Shown piece after piece: positions 38,201-48,025 of a DNA stretch of 64,000 nucleotides; position 1 is the first letter of the stretch, and every line of letters begins with the position of its first letter. Both the position numbers and the translations under genes were made by a program. Source of the DNA: Pseudomonas triticicola (GTDB taxonomy: Bacteria; Pseudomonadota; Gammaproteobacteria; Pseudomonadales; Pseudomonadaceae); the NCBI RefSeq assembly GCF_019145375.1, contig NZ_JAHSTX010000001.1, positions 186,001-250,000 on the forward strand. The letters run 5' to 3'. The notes under the pieces are model-generated. The model was not told the DNA's origin and searched no databases. It saw only the letters and a list, made by a program, of their open reading frames with translations.

Positions 38201-38221
38201 GCGTTGGAGCGCTGGCGAGCT

Positions 38222-41200
38222 CTACAGCAACTCCGAACGGCGCAACGCCTCGATGGTTTCAATCAGGTCGTCGTACGCCACCGGTTTGCCCAGATGCTGA
38301 TCGAACCCGGCCTCCCGGGACTTTTGCATGTCGCTCTGAGTGCCATACCCGGTGAGGGCGATCGCTGGTACGTTTTTCACCAGCGGCAGCTTGCGCAGGG
38401 CAGCCATCAGTTCATAGCCGGTCATGACCGGCATGCCGAGGTCTGAGATGATCAGATCGTAGCGCGTGCTCTCAGCGGCTTTGAGCGCTGCCACGGGATG
38501 GTCGAAGGCCGTTACGTCGGCGTCTTCCATCTCCAGCAGCAGCTTCAAGGTCTCCAACACTTCCGGAGAATCGTCGACCAGCAGAATGCTCAAGCCATCG
38601 AGCTTGCCGGAAACCGGTTCAACCTCGGCTGTTGCAGCGGTTTCTTCGACATCAGTCGACAGCGGCAGGCGAACGGTAAAGGTACAACCGGCGCCCAGCC
38701 CCGGCGAAGCAACCTTCACCGTGCCGTGCTGGGCTTCGGTCAGTTGCCGCACCAGTGAAAGGCCGATGCCCAAGCCTTCACGTTGATGGTTGGTGTGCTG
38801 TTTTTCCGCCTGGCCGAACAGATCGAAGACGTGTTCGAGGTTTTCCGCAGCGATGCCGACGCCGTTATCCTTGACGTCCAGTTGCGCCATTTTCCCGCTC
38901 TTGCTGGCGATCAACTCAATGCGCCCGCTCGGTGGCGTGAACTTCAAGGCATTGTTGACCAGATTCCAGATGATCTGCTCGACCCGGGTCGGGTCGGCAT
39001 GAATGATCAACGGTACCTCAGGCAATTGCAGGTCGATGCGCGTGGCGTGCTGCTCATTGAGCACTACCGTGTGGATGTCACGCAGAACCGCGCTCAGATC
39101 GACACGCGCCAATTGCAGTTTGAGCTTGCCGGTGCGTACCCGTGCTACATCAAGCAGGTCGTCGATGATCCGCGCCTGACTGTTCACTGCATCGCAAATG
39201 GTGTTGACCGCTTTGGTCGCCGGTCCGGCGGTGCGGATCATTGGCAAACGGCGCAACAGTTCGGCGTTGAGCTGAATCAGGTTGAGCGGGTGCTTGAGTT
39301 CGTGGGACATGACCGCGAAGAACTCATCACGCAGGGACACAGTATTGCGCGTCTGCGCCAGTTCCTTGCTCTGTTCATCCTGCTGGCGCTTGTGCCCGGT
39401 CAGGTCGCGGGCGATTTTCACATAGCCTTGCAAGCGGTCGCCGCTGAGCCGGGTGACCTCGCCGCTGCAGAAGAAACGGCTGCCATCCTTGCGCACATGC
39501 CAGCGCTCATCCTCCGAGCGCCCGTGCTGACGAGCCGTGGACAGTTCACTTTCAGCCATGCCGGCAGCACGGTCTTCGGCTGTGAAGATGAAATCGTAGT
39601 ACTGACCTTCGGCCTCGTTTTTGCTGTGGCCAAAGATCAGTTCAGCGCCTTTGTTCCAACTGGTGATCGCACCCATTTCATCGAGGATGATAATCGCGTA
39701 GTCACGCGTACTCTCAGCGACCAGACGCATGCGTTCTTCGCCCAGGCGCAGCTCTTCCTCGGCTTCGCGGCGTTTGCTGATGTCGATGAAGGTCAACACG
39801 GTGCCGTCGATGTGGTCTTCGCTGGAGCGATAAGGCAGCAAGCGGGCGATGTACCAGCGGTTATCGGTACTGTTGACCTCGCGTTCGATCATGTTCAGCG
39901 ATTCGAACACTTGCGCCGCGTCCTCGGTCATCGCCGGGTAATTCAGGCGATGGGTGATATCCAGCAGTGAACGGCCGGTGTCTACCGGCAGCATGCTGAA
40001 GATATCGGTGGCGCGCGGCGTGAACCATTTGATACGCATGCTGCGATCGACGAACACCGTAGCAATGTCAGTAGAAGCGATCAGATTGGTCAGATAATCG
40101 TTGATCTTGTCGGTTTCTTCGACTTTGGTCTTCAGTTCGTAATTGACCGTCAACAGCTCCTCATTGATTGACTGCAACTCTTCCTTGCTGGTCTCGAGCT
40201 CTTCGGTGGCCGAGCGCAGTTCTTCGTTGATCGCCTGCATCTCCTCGTTGGAAGCCTTGAGCTCTTCGCTGGAGATTTCCGACTGTTCGATGGTGTCCTG
40301 CAAATGCAATTTGGTGCGTTGCAGCTCACGTTCCAGATTCGAGAGCACTTGGCTTTCAGTCTGCAGCACCGTGGTCAGCGCCTGCTCGTGCGCGTCGATC
40401 TCCGTTTCATCGAAGGTCACCAGCACGCACTCGCTGTCGAAGTCGTCGTCCTTGTATGGCTGCGCAATCAGCGTGATGCGGTACTGACGCTCCTCGCGCT
40501 TGAGCAGCACTTCACGCGAGCGCACGGTGAGGTTGCTTTGCTGCACCTGGAACAGCGTCGTGCGGATTTCCAGGCGCAGTTCCGGCAGGATCAGCGTCAG
40601 CAAGTTGCGTGACAGCTCGCCGCCGACATGCCGCAGGAAGCGCCCGGCGGCTTCGCTCATGTGAAGGATATCGGCGTTGGTGTCGACGATGATGCTCGGC
40701 GGGGCGAAGCGTTCTATGGCGCGGCGGTGGATATCGGCAAACGAGAGCTTGACGGGCTCGATGGCTTTCGATGGCGGTCGGGAAACGCTGGTGCGCATGT
40801 AACCGCCACGTGGCATGGTCGGGGTGCGGCGGCTGTTCGCGGTACCGGTCTTGGCGCGGAAGATGCGGTTGCGCTTGTCCACTGGCGCGAAAAGTTCATG
40901 GCAGGCATCGGCGCTTTCCGAAGTGCCGAGAAACAGGAAACCACCCGGTCGCAGGGCGAAGTGGAACATCTGCAGGATTTCCCGCTGCACCTCGCGATCC
41001 AGGTAAATCAGCAGATTGCGGCAAACGATCAGGTCGATCTGCGAGAACGGCGGATCGGACAACAGGCTGTGCTTGGCGAACAGCACTTTCTCGCGGATTT
41101 CCTTGCGGATCCGGTAGTGGTCATCGTCTTTGACGAAATAATGCCGAAGGCGTGTTGGCGGTACGTCGGTGACGATGGCTTGCGGATAGGTGCCGGCGCG

Positions 41201-42358
41201 GCCAGTGGTGATCGCGCGTTCGTCGATATCGGTGGCGAACACTTGCAGGTTGGCCTTGCTGCTTTGTACCTGCATCTGATCATCGAGCAGGATTGCCAAG
41301 CTGTAGGCTTCTTCGCCGGTCGAGCAGCCGGCAGACCAGACGCGCAGTTCTTCTTTTTCCGACGAGTCGGCAACCGATTGCACCAGTTGCGGCAGCACAT
41401 CGCGCTCAAGGGCTTCGAAGGCTTCGCGGTCACGGAAGAAGTTGGTCACGCCGATCAGCATGTCGCCGAGCAGGGCCTTGGATTCTTCCGGGGTATTTTG
41501 CAGGTAGTCGTAATAGGCGCCGAGGTCAGACTGGCTGGTGACCTGCATGCGCCGCTCGATGCGGCGCAGCACGGTGGCGCGCTTGTAGTGTTTGAAATCA
41601 TGGCCGGTGCTGCTGCGCAGGTACAACAGGATTTCATGCAGGCGTTGTTCGGCGATCGACGCTTCGTGTTCGTTTGCAGGCTTCAAGGCTTTCAAGTCGG
41701 GATCATTGGCGCTGGGTAATTTGATGTTCTGAGAGTTGCGCCACAGCTCCATCAGTTTCTGCGGCATCTCGACCACTGGCAGTATCAGATCGACCATGCG
41801 CGTCTCGATGGCGGCGCGCGGCATGCCGTCGAACTCGGCGTCTTCCGGCACTTGTACCAGCGTCACGCCACCCTGTTCCTTGATTCGCGACAAGCCCACC
41901 GCACCATCGGAACCGGTGCCTGAAAGCACCAGGCAAAAAGCCCGCTCGCGATGCACATCGGCCAGATCGCGGAAGAACAGGTCGATGGCAGTGTGGCGCG
42001 CTTGCGGTGAGCCAGCGGGGCTGACGCGCAGGTAGCCGTCATTCATCGTCAGCGAGTGCGCCGGAGAAATCACGTACACGCAGTTCTTTTCGATCAGCAC
42101 CGGCTGCGTCACTTGCAACACCGGCATGCGCGTCGATTCCTGAATGATCTGGTCGGCGATGCTCTGGTGATCGGGCGACAGGTGCAAAATGATCACGAAC
42201 GCCATGCCGCTGTCCTTCGGCATATGCTCGAAAAACAGCTTGATTGCTTGCAGGCCGCCCGCCGAGGCGCCGATGCCCACCACCGGGAAATTCAGGTGGC
42301 TGGGGGTCAGGTCCTTGCGTTCGGGCGCAGAGGGCGAGGCAGGGGTTTTCGAGGTCAT
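38222..42358 (-). CDS. CheB-CheR-PAS-histidine kinase-receiver fusion protein
   Basis: A fused signalling protein of 1378 residues if started at ATG 42358 (AAGG 8 nt upstream); ATG 42493 adds 45 residues but has no ribosome site. Domains in order: CheB methylesterase (GIGASAGG serine, HLSPDH histidine, GTGSDGAVG aspartate), CheR methyltransferase (VWSAGCSTGEEAYS, IDLIVCRNLLIYL), a PAS domain, a long coiled coil (about residues 670-780), two PAS domains, HisKA (FAVMSHELKHPLN), HATPase and a C-terminal receiver (LIISDLGMP). No membrane segment is seen. Such hybrids are thought to link methylation chemistry to phosphorelay signalling; the partner regulator is unknown. Confidence 0.9.
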   Translation of the reverse strand: MTSKTPASPSAPERKDLTPSHLNFPVVGIGASAGGLQAIKLFFEHMPKDSGMAFVIILHLSPDHQSIADQIIQESTRMPVLQVTQPVLIEKNCVYVISPAHSLTMNDGYLRVSPAGSPQARHTAIDLFFRDLADVHRERAFCLVLSGTGSDGAVGLSRIKEQGGVTLVQVPEDAEFDGMPRAAIETRMVDLILPVVEMPQKLMELWRNSQNIKLPSANDPDLKALKPANEHEASIAEQRLHEILLYLRSSTGHDFKHYKRATVLRRIERRMQVTSQSDLGAYYDYLQNTPEESKALLGDMLIGVTNFFRDREAFEALERDVLPQLVQSVADSSEKEELRVWSAGCSTGEEAYSLAILLDDQMQVQSSKANLQVFATDIDERAITTGRAGTYPQAIVTDVPPTRLRHYFVKDDDHYRIRKEIREKVLFAKHSLLSDPPFSQIDLIVCRNLLIYLDREVQREILQMFHFALRPGGFLFLGTSESADACHELFAPVDKRNRIFRAKTGTANSRRTPTMPRGGYMRTSVSRPPSKAIEPVKLSFADIHRRAIERFAPPSIIVDTNADILHMSEAAGRFLRHVGGELSRNLLTLILPELRLEIRTTLFQVQQSNLTVRSREVLLKREERQYRITLIAQPYKDDDFDSECVLVTFDETEIDAHEQALTTVLQTESQVLSNLERELQRTKLHLQDTIEQSEISSEELKASNEEMQAINEELRSATEELETSKEELQSINEELLTVNYELKTKVEETDKINDYLTNLIASTDIATVFVDRSMRIKWFTPRATDIFSMLPVDTGRSLLDITHRLNYPAMTEDAAQVFESLNMIEREVNSTDNRWYIARLLPYRSSEDHIDGTVLTFIDISKRREAEEELRLGEERMRLVAESTRDYAIIILDEMGAITSWNKGAELIFGHSKNEAEGQYYDFIFTAEDRAAGMAESELSTARQHGRSEDERWHVRKDGSRFFCSGEVTRLSGDRLQGYVKIARDLTGHKRQQDEQSKELAQTRNTVSLRDEFFAVMSHELKHPLNLIQLNAELLRRLPMIRTAGPATKAVNTICDAVNSQARIIDDLLDVARVRTGKLKLQLARVDLSAVLRDIHTVVLNEQHATRIDLQLPEVPLIIHADPTRVEQIIWNLVNNALKFTPPSGRIELIASKSGKMAQLDVKDNGVGIAAENLEHVFDLFGQAEKQHTNHQREGLGIGLSLVRQLTEAQHGTVKVASPGLGAGCTFTVRLPLSTDVEETAATAEVEPVSGKLDGLSILLVDDSPEVLETLKLLLEMEDADVTAFDHPVAALKAAESTRYDLIISDLGMPVMTGYELMAALRKLPLVKNVPAIALTGYGTQSDMQKSREAGFDQHLGKPVAYDDLIETIEALRRSELL

Positions 42359-42543
42359 CACTTCGGCCTTTTTTTGTGGCGTTACAAGCGTATCGCGGAC
42401 GTCCGGGGGCGCAGGCAATTGAGCAGAATAAACCTCATTTGCGAATCTGCCTGCACTTTTGAAGGACAAATGTGCTGCCTGTGTTTTTGACATCCGGTGA
42501 TTGGCAACCGTGCCGATTAATTTGCCGGCGTGATGATCGGTGG

Positions 42544-43896
42544 TCAGTCGTCGTTGATTTCGACTTTGCCAAAGCTCCCACTGACCTCGGTTACATGCCG
42601 ACGGCCGAAGACTTCGTAGGTAGTCCCGCTGGCCTCTACGCCCGGCTTGCGCACGGCCAGTTGGGCGAATAACCCAGTCTTTTCGCTGTAACTGCCGAAC
42701 CAGTCAATCAGCGCCCCGATGTAGCATTCGCCGCCGATCATTACCGGCAAATCGGCGATCTTTTCGATGGTGTAGTGCCCTGGACCGTAGCTGTAGTAAT
42801 CGTCTTCGCCGGCGCCCGTCGGAGGAATGGGGCAAAGGGGCGCGTCAGGGTTTGAGCCCGATGCGACTTTCATTGCCTGAGTGATGGCGTGGTCGAGTGC
42901 CGCGCGCAAATCCGCTTCGAGCTCATAGGTGCTGGTGCCGTCTTCCGTATGTTGCGTGGTTGGCACTTGCAGGGAGTAAGCGTAACGCACGGACACCGTC
43001 GGTACCTGACGGTTGATCTTCAGCGGATTGAGCAGGTACAGATTATCGACACCATAGGCGCCGTTTCGGTAAGCGGCATAAATTCTGTCGTGAAGCCTGA
43101 TCCAGCTGATTGCCTGATTAGCGCCACGGTCGTTGGTGTAGAACAGCGAGCTTTCCGGCTCGACCGATCTTTTGACGAACCGCTCGCCCGTGCGGCGCCA
43201 GGTTTCCACGTAGGTGAACAAGCCGGTGCCGCCTGCGTATGTGTCGACGATAAGGTCGCGCTGGCCATCATTGTCCAGATCCAGCAGTGCGTAAGAAGTC
43301 CGTCCGGTCTCGGCGGCGCCTCCGATGCTTGAGGCTTTCAATGCTTGCCACTCATCCTCGCTCACGCCTTTGGGACGCGACTTGGGGAAGTTGGTTTGCT
43401 CGCCGTAACTGTCGACTGGATCGCCCGCGAACGATGTCTGCGAAGACTCGAAAGCCCGTGCGGCCAAGGCATGTTCCAGCGCAAATTCCGGGTGGTTTTT
43501 GCTCTCGGCACGAATGCTTTCCTGCAGATCGTTCATCGCCTGAAGATCCACGGCGTCCGGCTGCCACATTGCGGCTTGCGTCCACTGTGCCTGCAATGCT
43601 TGCAGGCGCTGGCGGTAGCTGCCATCCAGGCAAGCGACATCGACTGCGCAGGCATTGCGGGTTTTTAGCCAGGCGCGCTGGGTGCGCTTGAGCTCAGGTT
43701 GCGTCGCTGTGGCAGTTGTCATCAGTTGGCGATACAGCGTGCCCATCTGCGCGTCTAGCTCATACAGCGATGTATTCGCGCAAATCGTGTTTTCCACGTC
43801 GTTCGCCGCTTTTTTGCAATCCATCGCCGCCGCTGTCGCTTGCTGGATAAAAACAAGCAAACACGCTGACATGATGTAGCGTCCCTTGATGTACAC
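42544..43896 (-). CDS. Secreted protein with an LprI-like (DUF1311) domain and large C-terminal extension
   Basis: This 450-residue protein starts at GTG 43896, chosen for AAGGA 7 nt upstream and because it supplies the basic n-region (MYIKGRY) of a signal peptide cleaved near ATAAA. The mature N-terminus has the lysozyme-inhibitor LprI-type domain with paired cysteines (MDCKKAANDVENTICA; ACAVDVACLDGSYRQRL). The rest, from about residue 150, contains YALLDLDNDGQRDLIVDTYA, an FG-GAP/calcium-loop-like stretch. Periplasmic or outer-envelope location is expected. The function of the C-terminal part is unknown. Confidence 0.8.
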   Translation of the reverse strand: MYIKGRYIMSACLLVFIQQATAAAMDCKKAANDVENTICANTSLYELDAQMGTLYRQLMTTATATQPELKRTQRAWLKTRNACAVDVACLDGSYRQRLQALQAQWTQAAMWQPDAVDLQAMNDLQESIRAESKNHPEFALEHALAARAFESSQTSFAGDPVDSYGEQTNFPKSRPKGVSEDEWQALKASSIGGAAETGRTSYALLDLDNDGQRDLIVDTYAGGTGLFTYVETWRRTGERFVKRSVEPESSLFYTNDRGANQAISWIRLHDRIYAAYRNGAYGVDNLYLLNPLKINRQVPTVSVRYAYSLQVPTTQHTEDGTSTYELEADLRAALDHAITQAMKVASGSNPDAPLCPIPPTGAGEDDYYSYGPGHYTIEKIADLPVMIGGECYIGALIDWFGSYSEKTGLFAQLAVRKPGVEASGTTYEVFGRRHVTEVSGSFGKVEINDD

Positions 43897-44113
43897 GATT
43901 CAGTCCTTATGCAAATCCTTGAGCAGGCGCGCAGAGTAATACTCCAGGCAACATTCTTGAAGCACCACCCTCAGGCCCGGGCATTTTTGGCCGATAACCC
44001 GAACGGTGAGTTCAGACTCCAGCGAAATCGCTTGATGGCGCATGGCCTCCGGCTATCATCTGCGCGCCTGAAATCGCCTCGGTTCGTTTTCTTCAATTGC
44101 CTGGAAATCTTCG

Positions 44114-45718
44114 ATGTCGTCGTATCACCAAAAAAGCTTTCTGATCGTCGATGATTTTTCCGATTTCCGCAGTTCCGTGCGTTCGATGTTGCGTGAGCTC
44201 GGCGTCAAGGATGTCGATACTGCCGACACTGGCGAGCAGGCGCTGAAGATGTGCTCGCAGAAGTCCTACGATTTCATTCTTCAGGACTTCCACCTCGGCG
44301 ACGGCAAGAAGAACGGCCAGCAGGTGCTCGAAGACCTGATGTCGGAAAAGCTCATCAGCCACGAAGCCGTTTTCGTCATGGTCACCGCCGAGACCAGTCA
44401 GGCGATGGTGCTCAGTGCGCTGGAGCACGAGCCGGATGCCTACCTGACCAAACCGTTCAATCGTTCCGGACTGGCCCAGCGCCTTGAGCGTCTGGAGCAA
44501 CGCAAGACGTTGCTCAAACCGATTCTGCAGGCCCTTGATCGCGGTAAGCCGGTCGAGGTGCTCAATGCCTGTATTGCCCTGTGCAAACAGGACATCCGCT
44601 ATTCGCCGCTGTGCCTGCGCTACCGCGCCGATGCGCTGCGCGACATGAATCAGAACGAAGCGCTGGAGCGACTCTACGACGGCATCATTGCCGACCGTCC
44701 GTTGCCGTGGGCCTTCGCTGGATTGGGCAAGTTGCTGTTCAAACGCGGGCAGGTCTCGCAGGCCAAAGAGGTCTATGAAAAGGCCTTGAAAGTGTTCCCG
44801 ATGATGCCGGCGCTGTATGACGGCATGGCTGATGTGCTGGTGGCCGAAGGCGACAGCAAAGGCGCGCAGCGGGTGCTGGAAGAAGCGATCCGGCTGTCGC
44901 CGCTGGCGGTGCGCCGTCAGGCTTTGCTCGGCAAACTGGCGATGGCCAACGAAGATTTCGAAACCGCCTCGCGGGCTTATCGTCAGGCCGTGGCGCAGGG
45001 CGCGCAGTCGCGTTTCAAGGACCCGGAAAGCAATCTCGGCCTGGCTCATGCGCTGATCAGCAAGGGCAGCGATCGCGGCCTCGACACGCGCACGCGGCTG
45101 GAGATCAACACCACCCTCAGTGCCGTGGCCAAGGAGAACCCGAGCGATCCCGGCCTGCAAATTCGCGCGCGGCTGATGAAGGCCACCAGCCTGTTGCTCA
45201 ACGACGCCGAAACCGCCGACAAGCTCACCGAACAAGCACTGATGCGCCTCGATGGCATGGAGCAATTCATGAGCCCCGAGGCGGCGTTGCTGGTGGCCAA
45301 GCAGTTGCAGATGCTCGGTCAGGCCGAGGCGGGCACTTCGATGCTCAAGAGCTGCGCGGAGATTTACGGTGATGACCCGGCGGTGATGAAAGACATCGCC
45401 AAACTCACCGACGATCCGACCATTCTCAGCTCGAGCAACGCTGCGGCCGATCTCAACCGCCAGGGCGTGCGCGTGTACAAGACCGGCAATCTGGTCGAGG
45501 CCCGCGAGGTGTTCCGCAAGGCGCTCAAGCTGCAACCGAAAAACATCAGTATCGCGCTGAACCTGGCCCAGTCGCTGCTGCACGGCACCGACACCAGTGT
45601 GCCGTCGGCGGAGCTGGAAGAATGTCGGGCCTGCCTGAAACTGGTGGGCCTGATGCCCGACACCGACGCGCGGTTTGCGCGTTATCAGAAGCTGAAAAGC
45701 AAGGCGTTTGGCGAATGA
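44114..45718 (+). CDS. Response regulator receiver with TPR repeats
   Basis: This 534-residue protein has an N-terminal CheY-like receiver (acidic pair D13/D14, phospho-acceptor D58 in ILQDFHLGD, KPFNRSGL lysine) followed by tetratricopeptide repeats over most of the rest (GKLLFKRGQVSQAKEVYEKA, GVRVYKTGNLVEAREVFRKA). It has no DNA-binding or enzymatic output domain, so output is probably protein binding. The stop overlaps the next start (ATGA), coupling it to a small histidine kinase. Confidence 0.92.
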   Translation: MSSYHQKSFLIVDDFSDFRSSVRSMLRELGVKDVDTADTGEQALKMCSQKSYDFILQDFHLGDGKKNGQQVLEDLMSEKLISHEAVFVMVTAETSQAMVLSALEHEPDAYLTKPFNRSGLAQRLERLEQRKTLLKPILQALDRGKPVEVLNACIALCKQDIRYSPLCLRYRADALRDMNQNEALERLYDGIIADRPLPWAFAGLGKLLFKRGQVSQAKEVYEKALKVFPMMPALYDGMADVLVAEGDSKGAQRVLEEAIRLSPLAVRRQALLGKLAMANEDFETASRAYRQAVAQGAQSRFKDPESNLGLAHALISKGSDRGLDTRTRLEINTTLSAVAKENPSDPGLQIRARLMKATSLLLNDAETADKLTEQALMRLDGMEQFMSPEAALLVAKQLQMLGQAEAGTSMLKSCAEIYGDDPAVMKDIAKLTDDPTILSSSNAAADLNRQGVRVYKTGNLVEAREVFRKALKLQPKNISIALNLAQSLLHGTDTSVPSAELEECRACLKLVGLMPDTDARFARYQKLKSKAFGE

Positions 45719-46407
45719 ACCCAATTGATCCGGCGCTGGATTTTTCCACGGTGATTGCCTCCACCGTCCACGACATGAAGAACTCCCTGGCCATGCTGAT
45801 GCAGGCGCACAGCCAATGGCTCGCGCGTCTGCCGAAAGAGCTGCGCGACGGCTCGGAGCAGGGCGTGATCGACTTCGAGTTCGCCCACCTCAACGGCATG
45901 CTGGTGCAGTTGCTCGGGCTGTACAAACTCGGCGTCAACCAGTTGCCGCTACAGCCGGCCTATCACGAACTCGACGATTTCATCGAGGCGCAACTGGCCG
46001 CGCATCAGGAAGTGTTTGCCAGTCGCGGCATCATCGCCACCTATGAAGTCGATCCGTTGAGCCCGCTGGGTTTCTTCGATCGCGAGCTGATCGCCTCGGT
46101 GCTTGGTAACTGCATCAACAATGCGATCCGTTACGCCCGCGAGTCGCTGCTGATTACTGTCAGTGATGAAGCCGGGCAACTGGTATTGAGCATCAACGAC
46201 GACGGCGACGGCTATCCAGCAGAGATGCTCGAGCGTCAGGCCGATTATGTGCAGGGCATCAATCACAGCAGCGGCAGCACCGGGCTGGGTCTGTATTTCG
46301 CCAATCGCATCGCCGCGCTGCACCAGCGCAACGGCGTGGAAGGGCGCACCGAAATCAGCAATGGCGGGCCGTTGGGTGGTGGGGTGTTCAGCCTCTACTT
46401 GCCCTGA
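45715..46407 (+). CDS. Soluble sensor histidine kinase coupled to the TPR receiver protein
   Basis: This 230-residue protein has no membrane segment. The phospho-accepting His19 lies in STVHDMKNSLAML. The ATPase domain contains the N box (VLGNCINNAIRYA), G1 (INDDGDGYP) and G2 (GSTGLGLYFANRIA). The start overlaps the previous stop by 4 bp. The sensing module is missing, so it likely receives its signal through a partner or another kinase. It probably phosphorylates D58 of the upstream protein. Confidence 0.92.
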   Translation: MNPIDPALDFSTVIASTVHDMKNSLAMLMQAHSQWLARLPKELRDGSEQGVIDFEFAHLNGMLVQLLGLYKLGVNQLPLQPAYHELDDFIEAQLAAHQEVFASRGIIATYEVDPLSPLGFFDRELIASVLGNCINNAIRYARESLLITVSDEAGQLVLSINDDGDGYPAEMLERQADYVQGINHSSGSTGLGLYFANRIAALHQRNGVEGRTEISNGGPLGGGVFSLYLP

Positions 46408-46413
46408 GGTCTG

Positions 46414-46500
46414 GTGTAGGAGCTGCCGAAGGCTGCGATCTTTTGATTTTAAAAAGCAAGATCAAAAGATCGCAGCCTCGTTGCACTCGTCAGCTCCTAC
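46414..46500. repeat. REP-like inverted repeat, family C
   Basis: Arms GTAGGAGCTGCCGAAGGCTG... and its inverse (GCAGCC...AGCTCCTAC) enclose GATCTTTTGAT/ATCAAAAGATC. A third intergenic repeat family of this genome. Confidence 0.85.
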
Positions 46501-46612
46501 GGCTCCTGCACAAGATCGGGATTTTTGTGGGCGCTGCTTGATATTCCGAACAGCCGCAGCCTATTTTGTCCGGGTCGCCGTTCGCGGCTCGCACAACAAC
46601 AAGGATTGCGTC

Positions 46613-47956
46613 ATGACAACCGATGGCCAGGGTTCACTCGCGCAGCGATTGACCGGCATTGATGAGATTGAATGTGTCACCCCGGATCTGAACGGTGTGC
46701 CACGGGGCAAGGTGATGACCGCCGAGGGTTTCCTCGAGGGGCGGCGTTTGCAGTTGGCGCGGGGTGTGCTGCTGCAATGCATCATGGGCGGCTATCCGCC
46801 GGCGCGGTTCTACGGCAGCGATGACGGCGATCTGGCGCTGGTCGCCGATCCTGCGCAGATTCACCGTTTGCCCTGGAGCGACGAGCCGCGCGCCATGGCG
46901 ATTTGCGACGCCGACGAACTGAGCGGGGGGAGCTCAAGTCTCTCGACCCGTGGCCAGCTCAAAGCGGTCATCGCCCGTTACGCCGCGCACGGTCTGGCGC
47001 CTGTTGTGGCGACCGAACTGGAATTTTTTGTCTTCGCACCGAACACCGATCCGACTCAGCCGTTCCGTCCGCCGGTAGGCCTCGACGGCCGTCGCGAGGA
47101 TGGCCAGTCGGCGTTCAGCGTCAGTTCCAACAACGGTCTGCGGCCGTTCTTCAGCGAAGTGTATAAATGCATGGCCGCCCTCGGCCTGCCACGCGACACC
47201 TTCATGCATGAAATGGGCGTCAGCCAGTTCGAGATCAATCTGCTGCACGGCGACCCGCTGCTGCTGGCCGATCAGACGTTCCTGTTCAAGCACCTGCTCA
47301 AGGAGGTCGCGCTCAAGCATGGCCTGAGCGTGGTGTGCATGGCCAAACCGCTGGCGCACACGCCGGGCAGTTCGATGCATATTCACCAGAGCATCGTTGA
47401 GATCGGCAGCGGCAAGAATGTCTTCACTGACTCGAACGGCGAGCCGACGTCGATGTTCCGCCACTTCATCGGCGGACAACAGGCAGGCCTCGCCGATTTC
47501 ACCGCACTGTTTGCGCCCAACGTGAATTCCTATCAGCGCCTGTGTCATCCGTACGCGTCGCCGAACAATGCCTGCTGGTCCCATGACAATCGCGCCGCCG
47601 GCTTGCGTATTCCCGCCAGCTCGCCGGTCGCACGTCGGGTCGAAAACCGTTTGCCGGGCGCCGACGCCAACCCTTATCTGGCGATCGCCGCCAGTCTGGC
47701 TGCGGGTTTGCACGGCATCGAACAGGAACTGGAGCCGAGCGCGGCAATCCAGGGTGAGTTCGCCGTGCCGGATAATCTGGCCTTGCCGTGTACCTTGCAC
47801 GCCGCGCTGGAGCGTCTGAAACGTAGCCAGTTGGCGAGGGAACTGTTCGGGTCGGAGTTCATCGAAGGCTACATCGCTTCGAAGACCATGGAGTTGACCA
47901 GCTTCTTTGATGAAATCACTCCCTGGGAGCGCCGTGTGCTGGCCGCCCAGGCCTGA
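46613..47956 (+). CDS. Glutamine synthetase family protein, probably gamma-glutamylputrescine synthetase
   Basis: This 447-residue protein starts at ATG 46613 (AAGGA 7 nt upstream). It has the GS fold with metal and ATP motifs TELEFFVF, HEMGVSQFEINL and GSSMHIHQS, and C-terminal NRLPGADANPYLAIAASLAAG. Subfamily features fit the PuuA/SpuI enzymes, which ligate glutamate to putrescine or other polyamines for catabolism. The exact amine cannot be told from sequence. An MFS transporter follows 69 bp downstream. Confidence 0.85.
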   Translation: MTTDGQGSLAQRLTGIDEIECVTPDLNGVPRGKVMTAEGFLEGRRLQLARGVLLQCIMGGYPPARFYGSDDGDLALVADPAQIHRLPWSDEPRAMAICDADELSGGSSSLSTRGQLKAVIARYAAHGLAPVVATELEFFVFAPNTDPTQPFRPPVGLDGRREDGQSAFSVSSNNGLRPFFSEVYKCMAALGLPRDTFMHEMGVSQFEINLLHGDPLLLADQTFLFKHLLKEVALKHGLSVVCMAKPLAHTPGSSMHIHQSIVEIGSGKNVFTDSNGEPTSMFRHFIGGQQAGLADFTALFAPNVNSYQRLCHPYASPNNACWSHDNRAAGLRIPASSPVARRVENRLPGADANPYLAIAASLAAGLHGIEQELEPSAAIQGEFAVPDNLALPCTLHAALERLKRSQLARELFGSEFIEGYIASKTMELTSFFDEITPWERRVLAAQA

Positions 47957-48025
47957 CGTATCGCTGTTGCCGGGCTGTCGTTCTGACCGCCCGGTATTTA
48001 CTGCAAGGAGCCGCTCGGAACGCCG

